DNA of 64,000 nucleotides from Ophiura sarsii (Eukaryota; Echinodermata; Ophiuroidea; Amphilepidida; Ophiuridae). A model generated the notes under the pieces. That model ran no database searches and was not told where the DNA came from. It saw only the letters and a program-made list of their open reading frames with translations. The translations under genes and the position numbers were made by a program. Each line of letters begins with the position of its first letter. Within the stretch, counting starts at the first letter, position 1. This document shows, one piece after another, positions 12,630 through 23,605 of this stretch. The stretch spans positions 56,747,266 to 56,811,265 of the forward strand of contig CM069443.1 of the NCBI GenBank assembly GCA_035610835.1, in the 5' to 3' direction.

Positions 12630-13200
12630 TGCACTTATCAATTGCAGTCCCGGCCCCGGGGACCCGGGGCATGGCGGGGACTATGCGGGGACCGTACGCA
12701 AACACGGTACAAAAAACGTTGCCCGGCTATGCGGGGGCGTGTAGCCGGGACGTACAAAACGTGCCCCCGCTAGCCGGGGCGTGTAGCCGGGGCGTAGCGG
12801 GGACGTACATTACTGAAAAAATAGGCCGGGGCATTGTAGGCCGGGGGCGTACGCTAGGGTACACAAATGTACACCCGGGGCATAGCCGGGGCGTACACAT
12901 GCATAGCGGGGACGTACGCTAAGGTACACAAATATACACCCCGGCTATGGGGGGCCGGGACAGTACGCCGTCGTACACTCTGTCCCGACCCAGGGGGGCC
13001 GGGATCGTACGCCGCCGTACACTTTGTCCCGGGACCAGGGGGGCCGGGACTGTAGCGGGGGCGTACAAAAATATGTGCCCCGCCCTGCGGGGACCGTACA
13101 CGACTGTAGCCGGGACGTCACATCGGCAATTTGTACGTCCCGGCCCTAATCCCCGCTATCCCCGGGTCCCCCGGGGCCGGGGCTGCAATTGATAAGTGCA
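12630..13200. mobile_element. GC-rich MITE, TSD TAA
   Basis: Ends TGCACTTATCAATTGCAG and their exact complement are followed inward by CCCGGCCCCGGGG on both sides. TAA is duplicated at 12627-12629 and 13201-13203. The 571-base body is strikingly GC-rich against AT-rich surroundings and is built of repeated GGGGACGTAC / GGGGCGTA motifs and GTACACAAAT boxes. Overlapping proline/glycine/arginine-rich frames on both strands come from this composition and are not genes. The TAA duplication suggests a Harbinger-like origin. Confidence 0.75.
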
Positions 13201-13203
13201 TAA

Positions 13204-14440
13204 TTACAATGTAAAATTGGAAATTAATTATAAACTGACGACTATGACAGAACCATTATTTCTCCCCAATCATACTCCATTTAAAATAGTTTTTAAGCTA
13301 TATTTAAAATCCATCATCATTCCTTTTCAAAATACAAGAAAATTGTTATAGTTTTCAAAGAGGTAATTAACCAACTGTGATCAAGGAACCCAGAACGATA
13401 AGCCTCTATCCTGCCCCAGATTCAATTACGGGTTGAAAGACCACGGTAACCATCGAAATTGAAAGGGATTGATATAGCGCGTGTGTACGGATGCAATCAC
13501 AAAGTACCGAACTCGGATTGGTTCCATGTGCATTTCTGATCCACAGCGCGACTTGTTGAAAAGACTGATATTGGTATAATCAATGTTATACTAATCGCTA
13601 TATAATTATAATATTGATTCCGCTAGGGAGTTAAAATGTTCACAATTGAAGCTCAACAATATTTTTATGCATAACATGCAAATGTTGTTTTCAGCATGGG
13701 TATATTGATATTTTAAACGAAACGAAAAATGGTGAAACTATCAAAATGTAAATATTTGCATAAATTAAGCTTAATTAAACCTATTGTTTTAATTTGTATG
13801 GCTCAGATGTTTATATGCCTGCCTGGCGAAATGTGTTTATTAACATTTTCCCAAATATGGCATCAGTACCTATTCTACCTTTTATGTTATAACAACAATG
13901 ATAAATGCTGGTGTTGGACCAAAAATTATGCAAATTTCATGCAAATTAGCTGGAAATAATTATTTGTACACGCCCCAACCACTGCAGACTCTACTGAGAT
14001 ATGGATGGAAGGGTTTTCTATCAATTTATTATCGAAATAGCTGGTAGTACTTCCATCACCTTAAAAAATCTGGTCCTCTTGGCCTAGACGGACTATCAAG
14101 ATTTTGACACTATAGCTGAATATTTATAGCCATGATAACGGTCAGTTTTTAGGATAACCTCAAATAGTGTAGGTTATGGTTATCCGCCGAACAACAATGT
14201 AATTTTTTCTTATTTGTAACTAATTTATTTGGTAATTTGGATATAGGCCTAGTAGGCCTACAAGTTTCAGTTTTTTAACGACAATTTTCTGTCGATGAAG
14301 TCATTAAATTCTATTTTTGAGGCACTTTCAAAGAGTTAGACAGAAGTGATTAAGGGACCACGTCTTTAAGAGTTGATTTGTATACCAATTCTAAATTTAG
14401 AGCGATTTTGAAGAGTGAGTTAGAGTTGGATAAATCACTC
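13204..14440. other. AT-rich non-coding stretch
   Basis: Nothing firm. A 76-codon plus frame at 13729-13959 has no known domain. The segment contains two adjacent TAGGCCTA octamers near 14246-14262. Confidence 0.35.
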
Positions 14441-14696
14441 TTTTAATGAGATGAGTCACGTTCAGACTAGGCGGAGTAAGGACGGCGTAAGGAAGAGTAG
14501 CGGTGGTTTGGAGTAGCAATCGCGTAACTGATGGAGTAGCGACTGTCTGAACGATGATTAGCGTACGTTACGCCGCAGTCTTAATCCGGTCGATTTACTT
14601 CTGCTTTTTAGCAGGAGTAGCGAGGAGTAAGCGAGGTCAGCGTAGCCCCGCCTGGCGTAAATGGCTGTGTGAACGATACTTCTGTTTGGAATTCTC

Positions 14697-14994
14697 CCCG
14701 GGGGGGGGGGGGGTACTCGGATTTGGTTTGCTCGGGGGTGTGCCGCTGGAGATTCAAAACCCCTACCCATTTCTAAGGGTGATTTTTAGGGGTTTTGCTT
14801 CATTTTAGACCAAATTTTCGCGAAAATAGACCTAATTTTGGCAACTTTTCGCGAAAATAGAAAAACAGGACCCATGTCTAAGGATTTTCAGTTGAAAAGC
14901 CTACCCATGGCTAAGGATGTCTCATGAAAAAACGACCCACTGGAGCGGCACGTCCCCGTATGCCTTACATACGTGAGTACCCCCCCCCCCCGGG
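14697..14994 (+). mobile_element. hAT-like G-run family, copy A
   Basis: Termini CCCGGGGGGG... and ...CCCCCCCGGG are inverted, with GTACTC just inside the left run and GAGTAC inside the right. GAATTCTC is duplicated at 14689-14696 and 14995-15002 (the match can be stretched to 10 bases). The body is shared with 38564-38944 and 55416-55727: GGGGTGTGCCGCTGGAGATT, then several TTTTCGCGAAAATAGAC repeats. No transposase. Confidence 0.75.
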
Positions 14995-15003
14995 GAATTC
15001 TCC

Positions 15004-15885
15004 TTGGAAGTAGATAAACTCCCCCGATGTCCCCGGAGGCAAGAAAAAGACTCACAATTTAATATTCAGTGTCGACCGTTATGTCAACATGATATATTTA
15101 AACAAGTTATATCTTTTAACCCGGTTATTTATATTTGTTGTGTGAGCATCATGCGCGATACGGCTGGGTGAGCGGTGGGGGAAAAGCCCGGGGGTGGGGG
15201 CGCAGTCGGATATAATGTTGTCGCGATATTTGTAGTGTTTCTGTATATTTGAATACGGCGTTATTTTGAAATACATAAACATGATAATTAAAAAAAGATC
15301 AAACCTTTTCATCAAAACTCTTCATGTCCCAGTTAGTTATAGGCCTACGACACCCAACATTTCAGGAAATATCCCTCATACTCATGGAAATCATTGAAGA
15401 GCTAACACACCAAGTAGAAAATTGCGCTAAATATACTTACAAATTAACTTTTAGTAATTTTTACAACATTTAGTGTCCCAGTTATGTACAACAGATTTTA
15501 ATTTTTCCTTTTTTTGTAGTCAGCAAGAATGTCTCACATATTTTCTGACGTTGGTATTATAAAGGGTCCCAAATCACTTTAAAATATGTATGTTAATATA
15601 GTTGTTATTTTTAAATAGTTTTTATTTTTATTCAGTTATGATCATGTCGTCGTCACTGTCGTGTCTCAGTTATGTACGACAAAGTGCGGATGATTGTCAG
15701 TAGTTGCTGGCAATTTATAATTTTTTGGATAATCGTAGCTGAAAAATTATTTTTGATTAAAAAATGTAGGCCTACTTATTTCTCTCTATTTGAGCAACTT
15801 TTCAAGATTAACAATCAATGTTGAATTTTTGGTAATATGTCACACAACTGGACCCCTGAAAACCGGAATGACCCCCCCCCCCCCC
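15004..15885. other. AT-rich non-coding stretch
   Basis: No recognised element. Phrases like GTCCCAGTTATGTAC recur at about 15474-15490 and 15663-15680, hinting at an old dispersed repeat. Confidence 0.3.
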
Positions 15886-16108
15886 CAGTGGCGTAGCCAA
15901 GGGGGGGCAAGGGGGGGCAGCTGCCCCCCCTGTGGGGTTCTCTGCCCCCCCTGTTGCCCCCCCTGTGGGAAATGTCAGTTGAAATAATTTGGGACTAACC
16001 TATTCACAACACAAGGAAATTCAATCCTCAATTTGGTTGTTGCCCCCCCACCAAAACTCCCGGCCCCCCCTTTGCCCCCCCACTGAGAAAAACCTGGCTA
16101 CGCCACTG
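15886..16108. mobile_element. hAT-like MITE with CAGTGGCGTAGCC ends
   Basis: Left CAGTGGCGTAGCCAAGGGGG and right GGCTACGCCACTG are inverted termini of a type widespread in hAT MITEs. It sits in a C run, so the target duplication (C x8 on each side) is consistent but uninformative. 223 bases, with C-rich interior. Confidence 0.7.
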
Positions 16109-16756
16109 CCCCCCCCCTATCAATTTTTTAACTACGGAAAATAATTTCGCGCACATGCCCGTAAAGCGTAGCAAAATCACCTAAATGGTGTATTTTTCAA
16201 CCTGAAATCCGCGCTAAAAAGGGTGAGCTTCTAGTCTATACCGATAACTGTTATACCGATAGTCACTTGTCACAATTCCTAGGCTAATTGCATGGATGTA
16301 CTTCCATGATAAACAGCATTGGACTATCAGTCTGATATATTAAGTCTGTGATAAGAGTACTAAGTAACAAAACTGAATCACACAATTACTTCTTTGCTAA
16401 AAGTATTATTCGTCGCCCCTAAATCCTTTGTTAGAAGCCAAGGCACCTTTTCCAATACATGAGAATCCGCGTTTCTATAGGGTACTGTTTGAGAGTGCAT
16501 TCACACGGTACATGGATGATTATACGAGTCCCCCCTCCCCCGGGGGAGCCACACAGTCTGTATTATCTGGTTGTGGAGTGAAATATTACAATACAGGGCG
16601 AAGCCCAAAGACGAGGCCAGAGAGGGAGTAAACAGTTTTTTCTGAAAGCCTGAGTAATAGTAATGATAAATGTATAATGATGAATGTTTTTTTTCTTCAA
16701 GATGAAGATTTGATGATGCCATTTCATAGGATTTACTAAGAGAGAATCGTTTGATG
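16109..16756. other. Upstream region of the signal-peptide exon
   Basis: No element with clear ends. A short C/G-run palindrome (CCCCCTCCCCCGGGGG) lies at about 16531-16546. If the exon at 16947 is real, this is its proximal promoter region. Confidence 0.3.
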
Positions 16757-16763
16757 TATAAAA
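16757..16763 (+). promoter_or_regulatory. TATA-box candidate for the HYR gene
   Basis: TATAAAA lies 190 bases upstream of the first ATG of the signal-peptide-like exon. Pyrimidine-A dinucleotides that could act as start sites lie 26-31 bases downstream (around 16783-16788), the usual TATA-to-start spacing. The motif is short and expected by chance in AT-rich DNA; its value comes only from its position. Confidence 0.35.
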
Positions 16764-16946
16764 CCGTTAGTGGTATTTCATCACTGCATCAGCATTTTCG
16801 CAACTAGTTATTTTAATTTATCTCTCTCCTCCGTCGCCGAAACTTTACTTGAAATCATACTACTGTCAGGCTCTCGTCATCATGTTTTCAGGAATCAAAC
16901 GTCTTCACAAAGTTGTACTATTCGCTGGATAACGACACCTTCATCC

Positions 16947-17061
16947 ATGTTATCAAATACTTTGAAATCGTCCTCGGGACATCTTATGATAGATGGAATA
17001 AAAGTTATATGGATATTTTTAATCATCAGTAATGTTTGTATCACTCTATCGTTTGGTCAAG
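16947..17061 (+). CDS. Candidate first coding exon, signal peptide, of a secreted HYR-domain protein
   Basis: From the first in-frame ATG the exon encodes 38 residues: a polar N-terminal part with lysines, then a hydrophobic core (VIWIFLIISNVCITLSFG) with small residues suitable for signal-peptidase cleavage, ending GQ. A second in-frame ATG at 16986 would give a more compact signal peptide (MIDGIKVIWIF...). The exon ends at a strong donor (CAAG/GTAAGTG) after the first base of a codon. This phase 1 is exactly the phase in which the HYR exon at 43384 begins. The split codon would become GAT (Asp), as at the other HYR junctions. Linking this exon to the HYR exons is inference across about 26 kb with no other convincing exon between. 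It could instead belong to another gene or be chance. Confidence 0.45.
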
Positions 17062-17663
17062 GTAAGTGTGTCGATTTTGTCCATAAATTCACAACAATAT
17101 ATCACTCTTTGAGGGGGACTTAAGCAGTTAAGGGGGGACTCAAGGAAGTCAGTTTTGAAAATTTTGTGAGTGCTGTTATTATTGAACTATGGCTCTAATT
17201 GATTTAAAAGTATACATTTATGGAAAGGAAATAGGTCAGAGAATACAAATGTTGCGTCAATTTGGACTAAAAATGTTGATTTTTTTTTAGAAAATCACAC
17301 AAAAAAACCACTTTTTTGACCCAAAAAGTTCAACAAAGCTAACAAAAATAATTTTGGGTAAGAAATTCCCAAATTGCTAGATTATGATGTAAAGACACTA
17401 ACTTAGGGAATTTTTTTTTTTTTAACCTTATCTAATATTTTTTGAAATATCGACAAAAAGTGAAAAAAGTGAAAAGAAGTCAGAGTTGCCAGTCTGATGA
17501 ACCAGCTTGGTAGTGAAACGTCATTAAACAGTGAGTAACATCCTTTACTTCTTTTGGATTTGTACACAAAGAAATTTTCAATATTATATATACATGTAGT
17601 ATCCTCCTCACTTTGCGAGAAAAATGAAATCAACAACTTCCTTAAGTCCTTTAGACTGTATAT

Positions 17664-17973
17664 CAGGGGTCGCATTCTGACGCGTCTGCGCGTCCTAGAC
17701 CTCTCACTTTCTAATCAGTGACGCGTCAGGTTTCAAATTGGAAAGACTTGCGGGTCCGATCAAAATTGAAGGGACCCCTTAAATTTGACGATGGAAATGT
17801 AAATTACATATCCATCCTTTGCTCACAATATAAATTCATTAAAACTGCCCGTAAAAAGTAAAATGTTCAAATACCCAAACTTCAGGACCCCTCAATTTCT
17901 TGGGGGACCCTTTAAATTTGTTTATTGAAGTCCTACGGGGACCTCTCATATTTTTGATCCAGTGCTATCCCTG
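17664..17973 (-). mobile_element. hAT MITE family 2, copy A, TSD CTGTATAT
   Basis: Ends CAGGGGTCGC and GCTATCCCTG. The 8-base CTGTATAT is duplicated exactly at 17656-17663 and 17974-17981. 310 bases. The body is homologous, inverted, to 29198-29476 and 33189-33541, including the phrases GACGCGTC and GGGTCC. Confidence 0.9.
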
Positions 17974-18058
17974 CTGTATATAATATTCTGTCATGATTTT
18001 ATCTTTCTTTGAAGGGGCTCATCAGTGGCCAACTAGGGTTGGGGTGTGTGTGTACATA

Positions 18059-18059
<1 letters not shown>

Positions 18060-18090
<31 letters not shown>
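18060..18090 (+). repeat. Poly-G run, ~31 bases
   Basis: Uninterrupted G run preceded by GTGTGTGTGTACATA. Similar long G or C runs occur at 18660-18697 and inside several MITEs. Confidence 0.9.
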
Positions 18091-18657
18091 GCAAGCCTAT
18101 CGGGTGGGGAGGGGTAAAAACAAACCGGGCCCGAACATTTTGACTTTTTAATGTCAAATTACCTGAAATTAGCTTTTCGATCTAAAAGCAGAGTTTAGAC
18201 CAATTTTACGCTAATTTGATGTAGGCCTATTAAATATTGACATGAAAAGTCAATGGCATTTACAATTTTCTGTGTAAAAGGTATGGGGTGGGATTGGACT
18301 TTATCTGACTGATGGGTTGCAAGTTCGGGGGGGGGGGGGCAAGGATTTCGAATCTGGGGAGGAGCATGCTCCCTCCATTCTTACACGCTATGCTTATATG
18401 TGGCGGGGAAACTTAATAACAGATGACCACCACGATGATGAAAAATGACAAGAAATGCAATAGCCTGGCCAATCTGACAAGAGGACGAATAGCAATAGAA
18501 CTCACATTGGTAAACGGATATTGTATATACATGTAGTAGTAACATCACAAGAGGACGAAATGGCAATAAGGTTTTTATATTAAACAGCTACCAGAGAAGA
18601 TACACATGTATAGCACTTATAGTCAATTCATGCTGTGAACTGGACGTCACGGCGTAG

Positions 18658-18659
<2 letters not shown>

Positions 18660-18697
<38 letters not shown>
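18660..18697 (+). repeat. Poly-G run, ~38 bases
   Basis: Uninterrupted G run directly after GGCGTAGCC, a phrase found at hAT-like termini in this window, and directly before the 15-bp minisatellite. It may be what is left of a transposon end. Confidence 0.9.
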
Positions 18698-19060
18698 CGA
18701 TCCTTTGGCACTTCGTCCGTTGTCACTTCGTCCTTTGGCACTTCGTCCTTTGGCACTTCGTCCTTTTGCACTTCGTCCTTTTGCACTTCGTCCTTTGCCA
18801 CTTCGTCCTTTGCCACTTCGTCCTTTGCCACTTCGTCTTTTGCCACTTCGTCCTTTGGCACTTCGTCCTTTGGCATTTCGTCCTTTGCCACCTCGTCCTT
18901 TGACACTTCATTCTTTGCCACTTCGTCCTTTGTCACTTCGTCCTTAAGTTATTTCTTCCTTTCCCATTTCGTCCTCTCCCATTCTGTACTGTGCCACTTC
19001 GTCCTCTCCCATTCCGTCCTTTGCCATTTCGTCCTAATGCTATTTCGTCCTTTGCCATAA
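18698..19060 (+). repeat. 15-bp minisatellite (CTTCGTCCTTTGSCA)
   Basis: About 23 units of a 15-base motif (CTTCGTCCTTTGGCA and variants), more regular at the left and degenerating to the right. Because 15 is a multiple of three, both strands stay open: the minus strand reads (K-D-E-V-A/P)n, the plus strand S-S-F-G-T repeats or L-R-P-L-A repeats. Frames in three registers are equally open and none has a start context or splice sites, so I treat it as non-coding. Isolated GGACGAAATGGC phrases at 18553 and 19816 look related. Confidence 0.85.
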
Positions 19061-20387
19061 TGCAGACTATGAAATAAATCAATGTTTCGTAATCTTGAAT
19101 AATATGCATGACGAAGAGGCGTCGCGAACCCAATACAAAAGCTACTCTAATCAATGGAGGTGATCCACGTCGAAATTGTGTTCATTTTGTCCTATGATTT
19201 TGAATCGCCAGATATTTAAGGATGAGAGTTTAGTACTACCTGAGACGAATATACCTGAATATTCATCTCAGGTATAGGCCCCCGGTATAGGCCCTACTTG
19301 CTATTTAATTTTTCTGTTCATAATAATCCGATCTTATCAAATCACTCAGGGAACATTTAGTTTTTCAAAACAGATGAAATTCGATGCGTGGTCGTAACAA
19401 TAAAAATGATTACATATGAAGATAGCATCATGCCAAATAAAGGTAACCAATACATGGAAATCGATGCTGACCTGACATTTGGCATAGTTAGATTTGGTTC
19501 AAATACAGTTCAAACTCATAGTGGGATCCTGAGACTAGTTAGTATACTAAGGTATACTAGTCTCAGGTGGGATCGAGATATTGATATAATACACGTCCGT
19601 ATGCCTACATCTATCGTAATATCGACAAGAACACTAAATCCAAACACCAACTTGCTACTCTTTTACAAAACCATCCTAGGTTTTTGTTGGAATACCTAAT
19701 GAAAAGTCATTAATGTTATTATAGTTCGATTATTAGTTCATGTGAAGAAAATTGGTGAATATATTGACATCTTTGCAGCCTCGGCCCTCTCGTTCAAAAA
19801 CAAACACATATTGGAAGAGGACGAAATGAGAAAGGACGAAACTTGGTAACACGTCATGCACCAACTATATTACTTATTATTGAATTAGGCGCCGGGTGCT
19901 ATCTGTTATCCGCTCCCAGCCTCCACCTGGTAACTTTACTAGATGGGACAGAAGAAAACGATATGGAAATTATCAATTATGACAACAAGCTCCGATAACT
20001 AGTGTTGGGTTTCAATTTTAACATTTGGATTTTTTGATAGGCTATCTCATATCATAGGCCTAGTAATTCTGCCTCATATGCAATGACAAGTGTCCTTCTA
20101 TGGTTCTAGTTATTGGACATTTCAAGTTTTAAAATGACACAAAACTTGATTTATATGAGAAATAATAAACCAGAGAGACAGATCCCAGTCATCTGTGCGT
20201 AGCACGGGTTTTAGCTAGTATGAATTTGTTCTAAGTAGGGCTATTCTTAATCCCAAAGGGTTTTTTTAATATTAATAATGCTTTAAATCTCACAAGAAGA
20301 AAAAAATATTGACGTAAATTTCTCTCTTATATTTGTTTTAAAACAGCTTTTCTTCTTCAAGAAACGTCAATTAATTAAATTTGAATG
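19061..20387. other. Putative intron sequence, nothing firm
   Basis: Two small palindromes containing CTGAGAC and GTCTCAG occur at about 19237-19278 and 19527-19567. The 103-codon frame at 19388-19699 runs through the second palindrome and shows no known domain. Confidence 0.35.
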
Positions 20388-20389
20388 TA

Positions 20390-21303
20390 CACTCGTCAAA
20401 AGAAGTTCCTGGACACTCATTGAAGTTCAAATATTTCACATAAATATTTAATATAAATTAAACAATTGCATGTCAAAATAAGCAGACAATAATTCTCTAT
20501 CATGTCTGTATGAAATTAAGATGTACGCATTCATGCATGGCTGAGCACATTCATTAAGCAATGGTAAGGTGCGTAAAAGGAAATTGCAAGAAATGAGCAT
20601 TTACAGTCATTTGAATGGAGGGATTATCCAATTTTGTGCAATCTTCTTGCCATTGTCAAGTGAATGGGATTTGCCATGCATGAGTGATCATGTCTAAATT
20701 CCATGTTAAGCTGTTAGAGGATTACTTTCTGCTTATTTTGATATACAATTATATATATATATAATCATATATACTGTGAGAAATGTGTTGATCTCCATAC
20801 GCTTATTAGAGCATGTCATGTCAAAGATAATAGTTATAGAGTGCGATAATAGATATGACTCGGACGAAGCAAGTAGAGTAAATTTGTATTCAAGCTTTCG
20901 ACTTTATTGTCTTCTTCAGGATACTGCATAAACAAAATAAAACAGATAAAACATGTAAATAATAAAAGTTGTACATATGGTTACATATGGTTACGTGAGT
21001 CTCTCGTTCCTTCTCTTTTTATACTCTTTATACTCTTTTTATACTTTAATTATATTGTAATGCGCGCGTTACATATGTAACCATATGTACAACTTTTATT
21101 ATTTACATGTTTTATCTGTTTTATTTTGTTTATGCAGTATCCTGAAGAAGACAATAAAGTCGAAAGCTTGAATACAAATTTACTCTACTTGCTTCGTCCG
21201 AGTCATATCTATTATCGCACTATATAATCATATATATATAATTATATATATTCTATTAAATATTAATTTAATTTAAGTGTCCAAGAACTTCTTTTGCCGA
21301 GTG
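20390..21303. mobile_element. Mariner-like element (CACTCG ends) with a nested foldback
   Basis: Outer arms CACTCGTCAAAAGAAGTTCC and their near-complement (CACTCGGCAAAAG...) are flanked by TA (20388-20389, 21304-21305). The interior contains a second, much more perfect inverted repeat at 20840-21224. No transposase frame is present. Confidence 0.75.
20840..21224. repeat. Long near-perfect inverted repeat nested in the mariner-like element
   Basis: Two ~150-base arms (starting AGTGCGATAATAGATATGAC and ending with the complement) are almost identical and separated by ~75 bases. The right arm carries CCTGAAGAAGACAATAAAGT followed by CGAAAGC. The flanks give no certain target duplication. Confidence 0.8.
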
Positions 21304-21394
21304 TATCTTGTCTCATTCTGCCTTGATAAAGATTCTGCTAGGATCGAAAGCTCAGGGCCAGGCCCTTACAATTTGATATTTTAAATACAGGCTA

Positions 21395-21582
21395 TACTCT
21401 GTTTGGCCATCTCGAGACAGTGACGTAACCGCGTATTCTACTAATTGCATCACATAACGCGCGCGCATACTCGCGGCGCTGGCGTACAAACACGAGCGTT
21501 GAAAGGCGGAAGATATACACGCGTGCGTAAAAGCTGCGCCTGTTCAGTTACGTCACTGTCTCGAGATGGCCAAACAGAGTAT
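21395..21582. mobile_element. Short MITE, TA-type
   Basis: Perfect arms TACTCTGTTTGGCCATCTCG, continuing AGACAGTGACGTAAC, with the complement on the right. TA precedes and follows. Total about 190 bases, interior rich in CG dinucleotides (GCGCGCGC). A decayed relative frames 30140-30905. Confidence 0.75.
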
Positions 21583-22012
21583 AGTGTTGTGAATAAGCAG
21601 TTTCCAGTAGCTGTTTTTAAACGTTTGAATTAAAATTGATGACACTTTTTATTTGATTTTTACGACAATTCAATCAATTTCAAGAGGTCCGTCCACGCAT
21701 GTCTGATACTGTCTGGTTAATTGATGAAGAGGCAGGAAGAGGGCAGAATTACTCATACAGGCTTTATTTAGCCGAAACCTCTGGAACCAAATTTAATTTT
21801 GCATTTCATTAGCTCTCGGCCTCATTCACAATTAAAATTTACGATTTTGTTTCGCAATTCGAATTCGATATGCAGCTTCAAACCACACCAACAAACAATG
21901 ACGTTCATCTGTGCTTTTATCTTACGATGAAGTTACTAATGTAGGTATAATTAAATAGGTTAAGGCCCAGTACAGAAAACCTAGTCCCAATCGGTACCGT
22001 CGACGTCGTAGT

Positions 22013-23605
22013 TAGGCATGTTCATAAAATTTTGAAAATAAAATTATCTCTTTGAAAATGGAATACATGGAAACAAAGCACTTTACAATAAAAAAATGAT
22101 GGTTCAACCATGTCTGCAGGCTGAATAATAAAAAAGTTATAACCAAAAGTAGTTTGCCTCATATTGCTGAAAACTGGGCAAGTCATGCACATTTTAAACC
22201 ATTTTAGGTAAAAAAAGGTTTACTTTCATGTCATGATGTCTAGTAGTCGACTATAGGTGATTACGGAGTGACGTCACATGCCGTTGACCACAAACTACGT
22301 GAATTCAAACAAATTCAGATTGCACCATCACCAAAACGGCCAAAATTTAACCCTTTTTGTACTCCCGTGAAATATTACCATCGAACAGAATATTTGACAA
22401 AGTGATTCCTCTACATACTCATGTTATCATATTTACACTTAATGCAAGTTTTCACATGTTTTTTACAGGTCAAAGTCTGAAAATCGAGTGAAACATTTTA
22501 TGAATTTCGGAAATATTGCTCATGTAAACAACGGTCGCTTACACAGCCTCACATTATCACTAGGAACGTTCTTCTGTATGGTCGAGTAGAGCGTAGACTT
22601 GATTTTGATGCTTTGTTGTCAACGGCAAATTGAAGGTCCGTAACCACCTATAGTATACCTTTTTCCTTTTCTTTGTCACTCTATCAACATGTACCGATAG
22701 AGGGCTCACTCCCCATGGACCGCTCCCCATCCTCTGATCTCACCCCCGGAAAAAAAGGTCTACTTGCATTGGATTGACCTTGCTGACCTCCGTATACCTT
22801 TACACTAGTGCTAGTCCAAAAATTGGACGCATACGTAATGAGCAATTTGTTCGCGTGGGGTTCAAAATTGACCAATGGCAGACACGATAAATACGAATTA
22901 TATGAATATTTATATACCGTCTTCGCAGAGAGAAGAATCTTGTTCACTTTGATAAATTCAAAATGTCGATTTTCTGGCACTGTATAGCCGCCGTTTCGGT
23001 CTAAAATCACACTTTAGGGGTTATCTTTGACATTGGTCCTCGCCCAAAATATCTTCGTCGGAGATATAGCTACATTTCCGCATATGTGACTATTTCCATG
23101 CTATTTCCTATCTTTCAATATCGTGTCATAAAAAACCTTTTTACGTCCAAACAGAGACAAATAATTAGAAACTCTTACACAGTCACAGAAATACCACCTT
23201 CACGCGTTTCTAGATGTACAAACAGCAAATTCATTATTAGCGCGTTATGAAGGGGTGTGATACTATCGTGACGCATAAAAAGCATCGTCCCTAGTAATCC
23301 CTAGTGTGCACAGTTCTTTTGTAAATCCAATGCCAGTAGACCTTGTATTTGGTCGGTTCTCGGATGGGAAGTATCAGGGGGTGTTGTTCGATTGTGTGAC
23401 AGTGAAATTATACAAGGCCGTACGAGTAGACTAGATGTCTAGTTGCTTGTGCGGGGTTATATGGGCATCAGTGAATACATCCTAGTCACATCGTACTACA
23501 TCATTGTATTTAAAAGAGGTAAACATGGAGTTTTCTACATATTTTTTGCAACTTATTTTCAAAAAAATGTCGCCCTCTGTATAGTCAATGATATGAACAT
23601 CCCTA
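22013..23605. repeat. Dispersed repeat family 3, long copy
   Basis: Its first ~220 and last ~180 bases match, inverted and in one block, the sequence 49527-49937. The two ends are weakly inverted (TAGGCATGTTCATA / TATGAACATCCCTA). About 1.2 kb in the middle is missing from the other copy and includes a separate small inverted-repeat element with CTATAGGTG ends (22251-22653). No target duplication was identified. Confidence 0.6.
22251..22653. mobile_element. Inverted-repeat element with CTATAGGTG ends
   Basis: CTATAGGTGATTACGG at the left and its near-complement CCGTAACCACCTATAG at the right enclose about 400 bases. It is nested in the longer dispersed repeat. Confidence 0.55.

Noticed and set aside
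12629..13192. Overlapping Gly/Pro/Arg-rich frames on both strands
   Set aside because: They lie entirely within a GC-rich MITE with defined ends and TSD.
16770..16946. Upstream extension of the signal-peptide frame
   Set aside because: It has no ATG (only a GTG) and lies within the likely 5' UTR downstream of the TATA candidate.
18628..18936. Minus-strand KDEV-repeat protein with a polyproline end
   Set aside because: Produced by the 15-bp minisatellite and the poly-G run; other registers are equally open.
21445..21633. 62-codon frame with CG-rich start
   Set aside because: It runs out of the arm of a MITE (21395-21582) and has no independent support.
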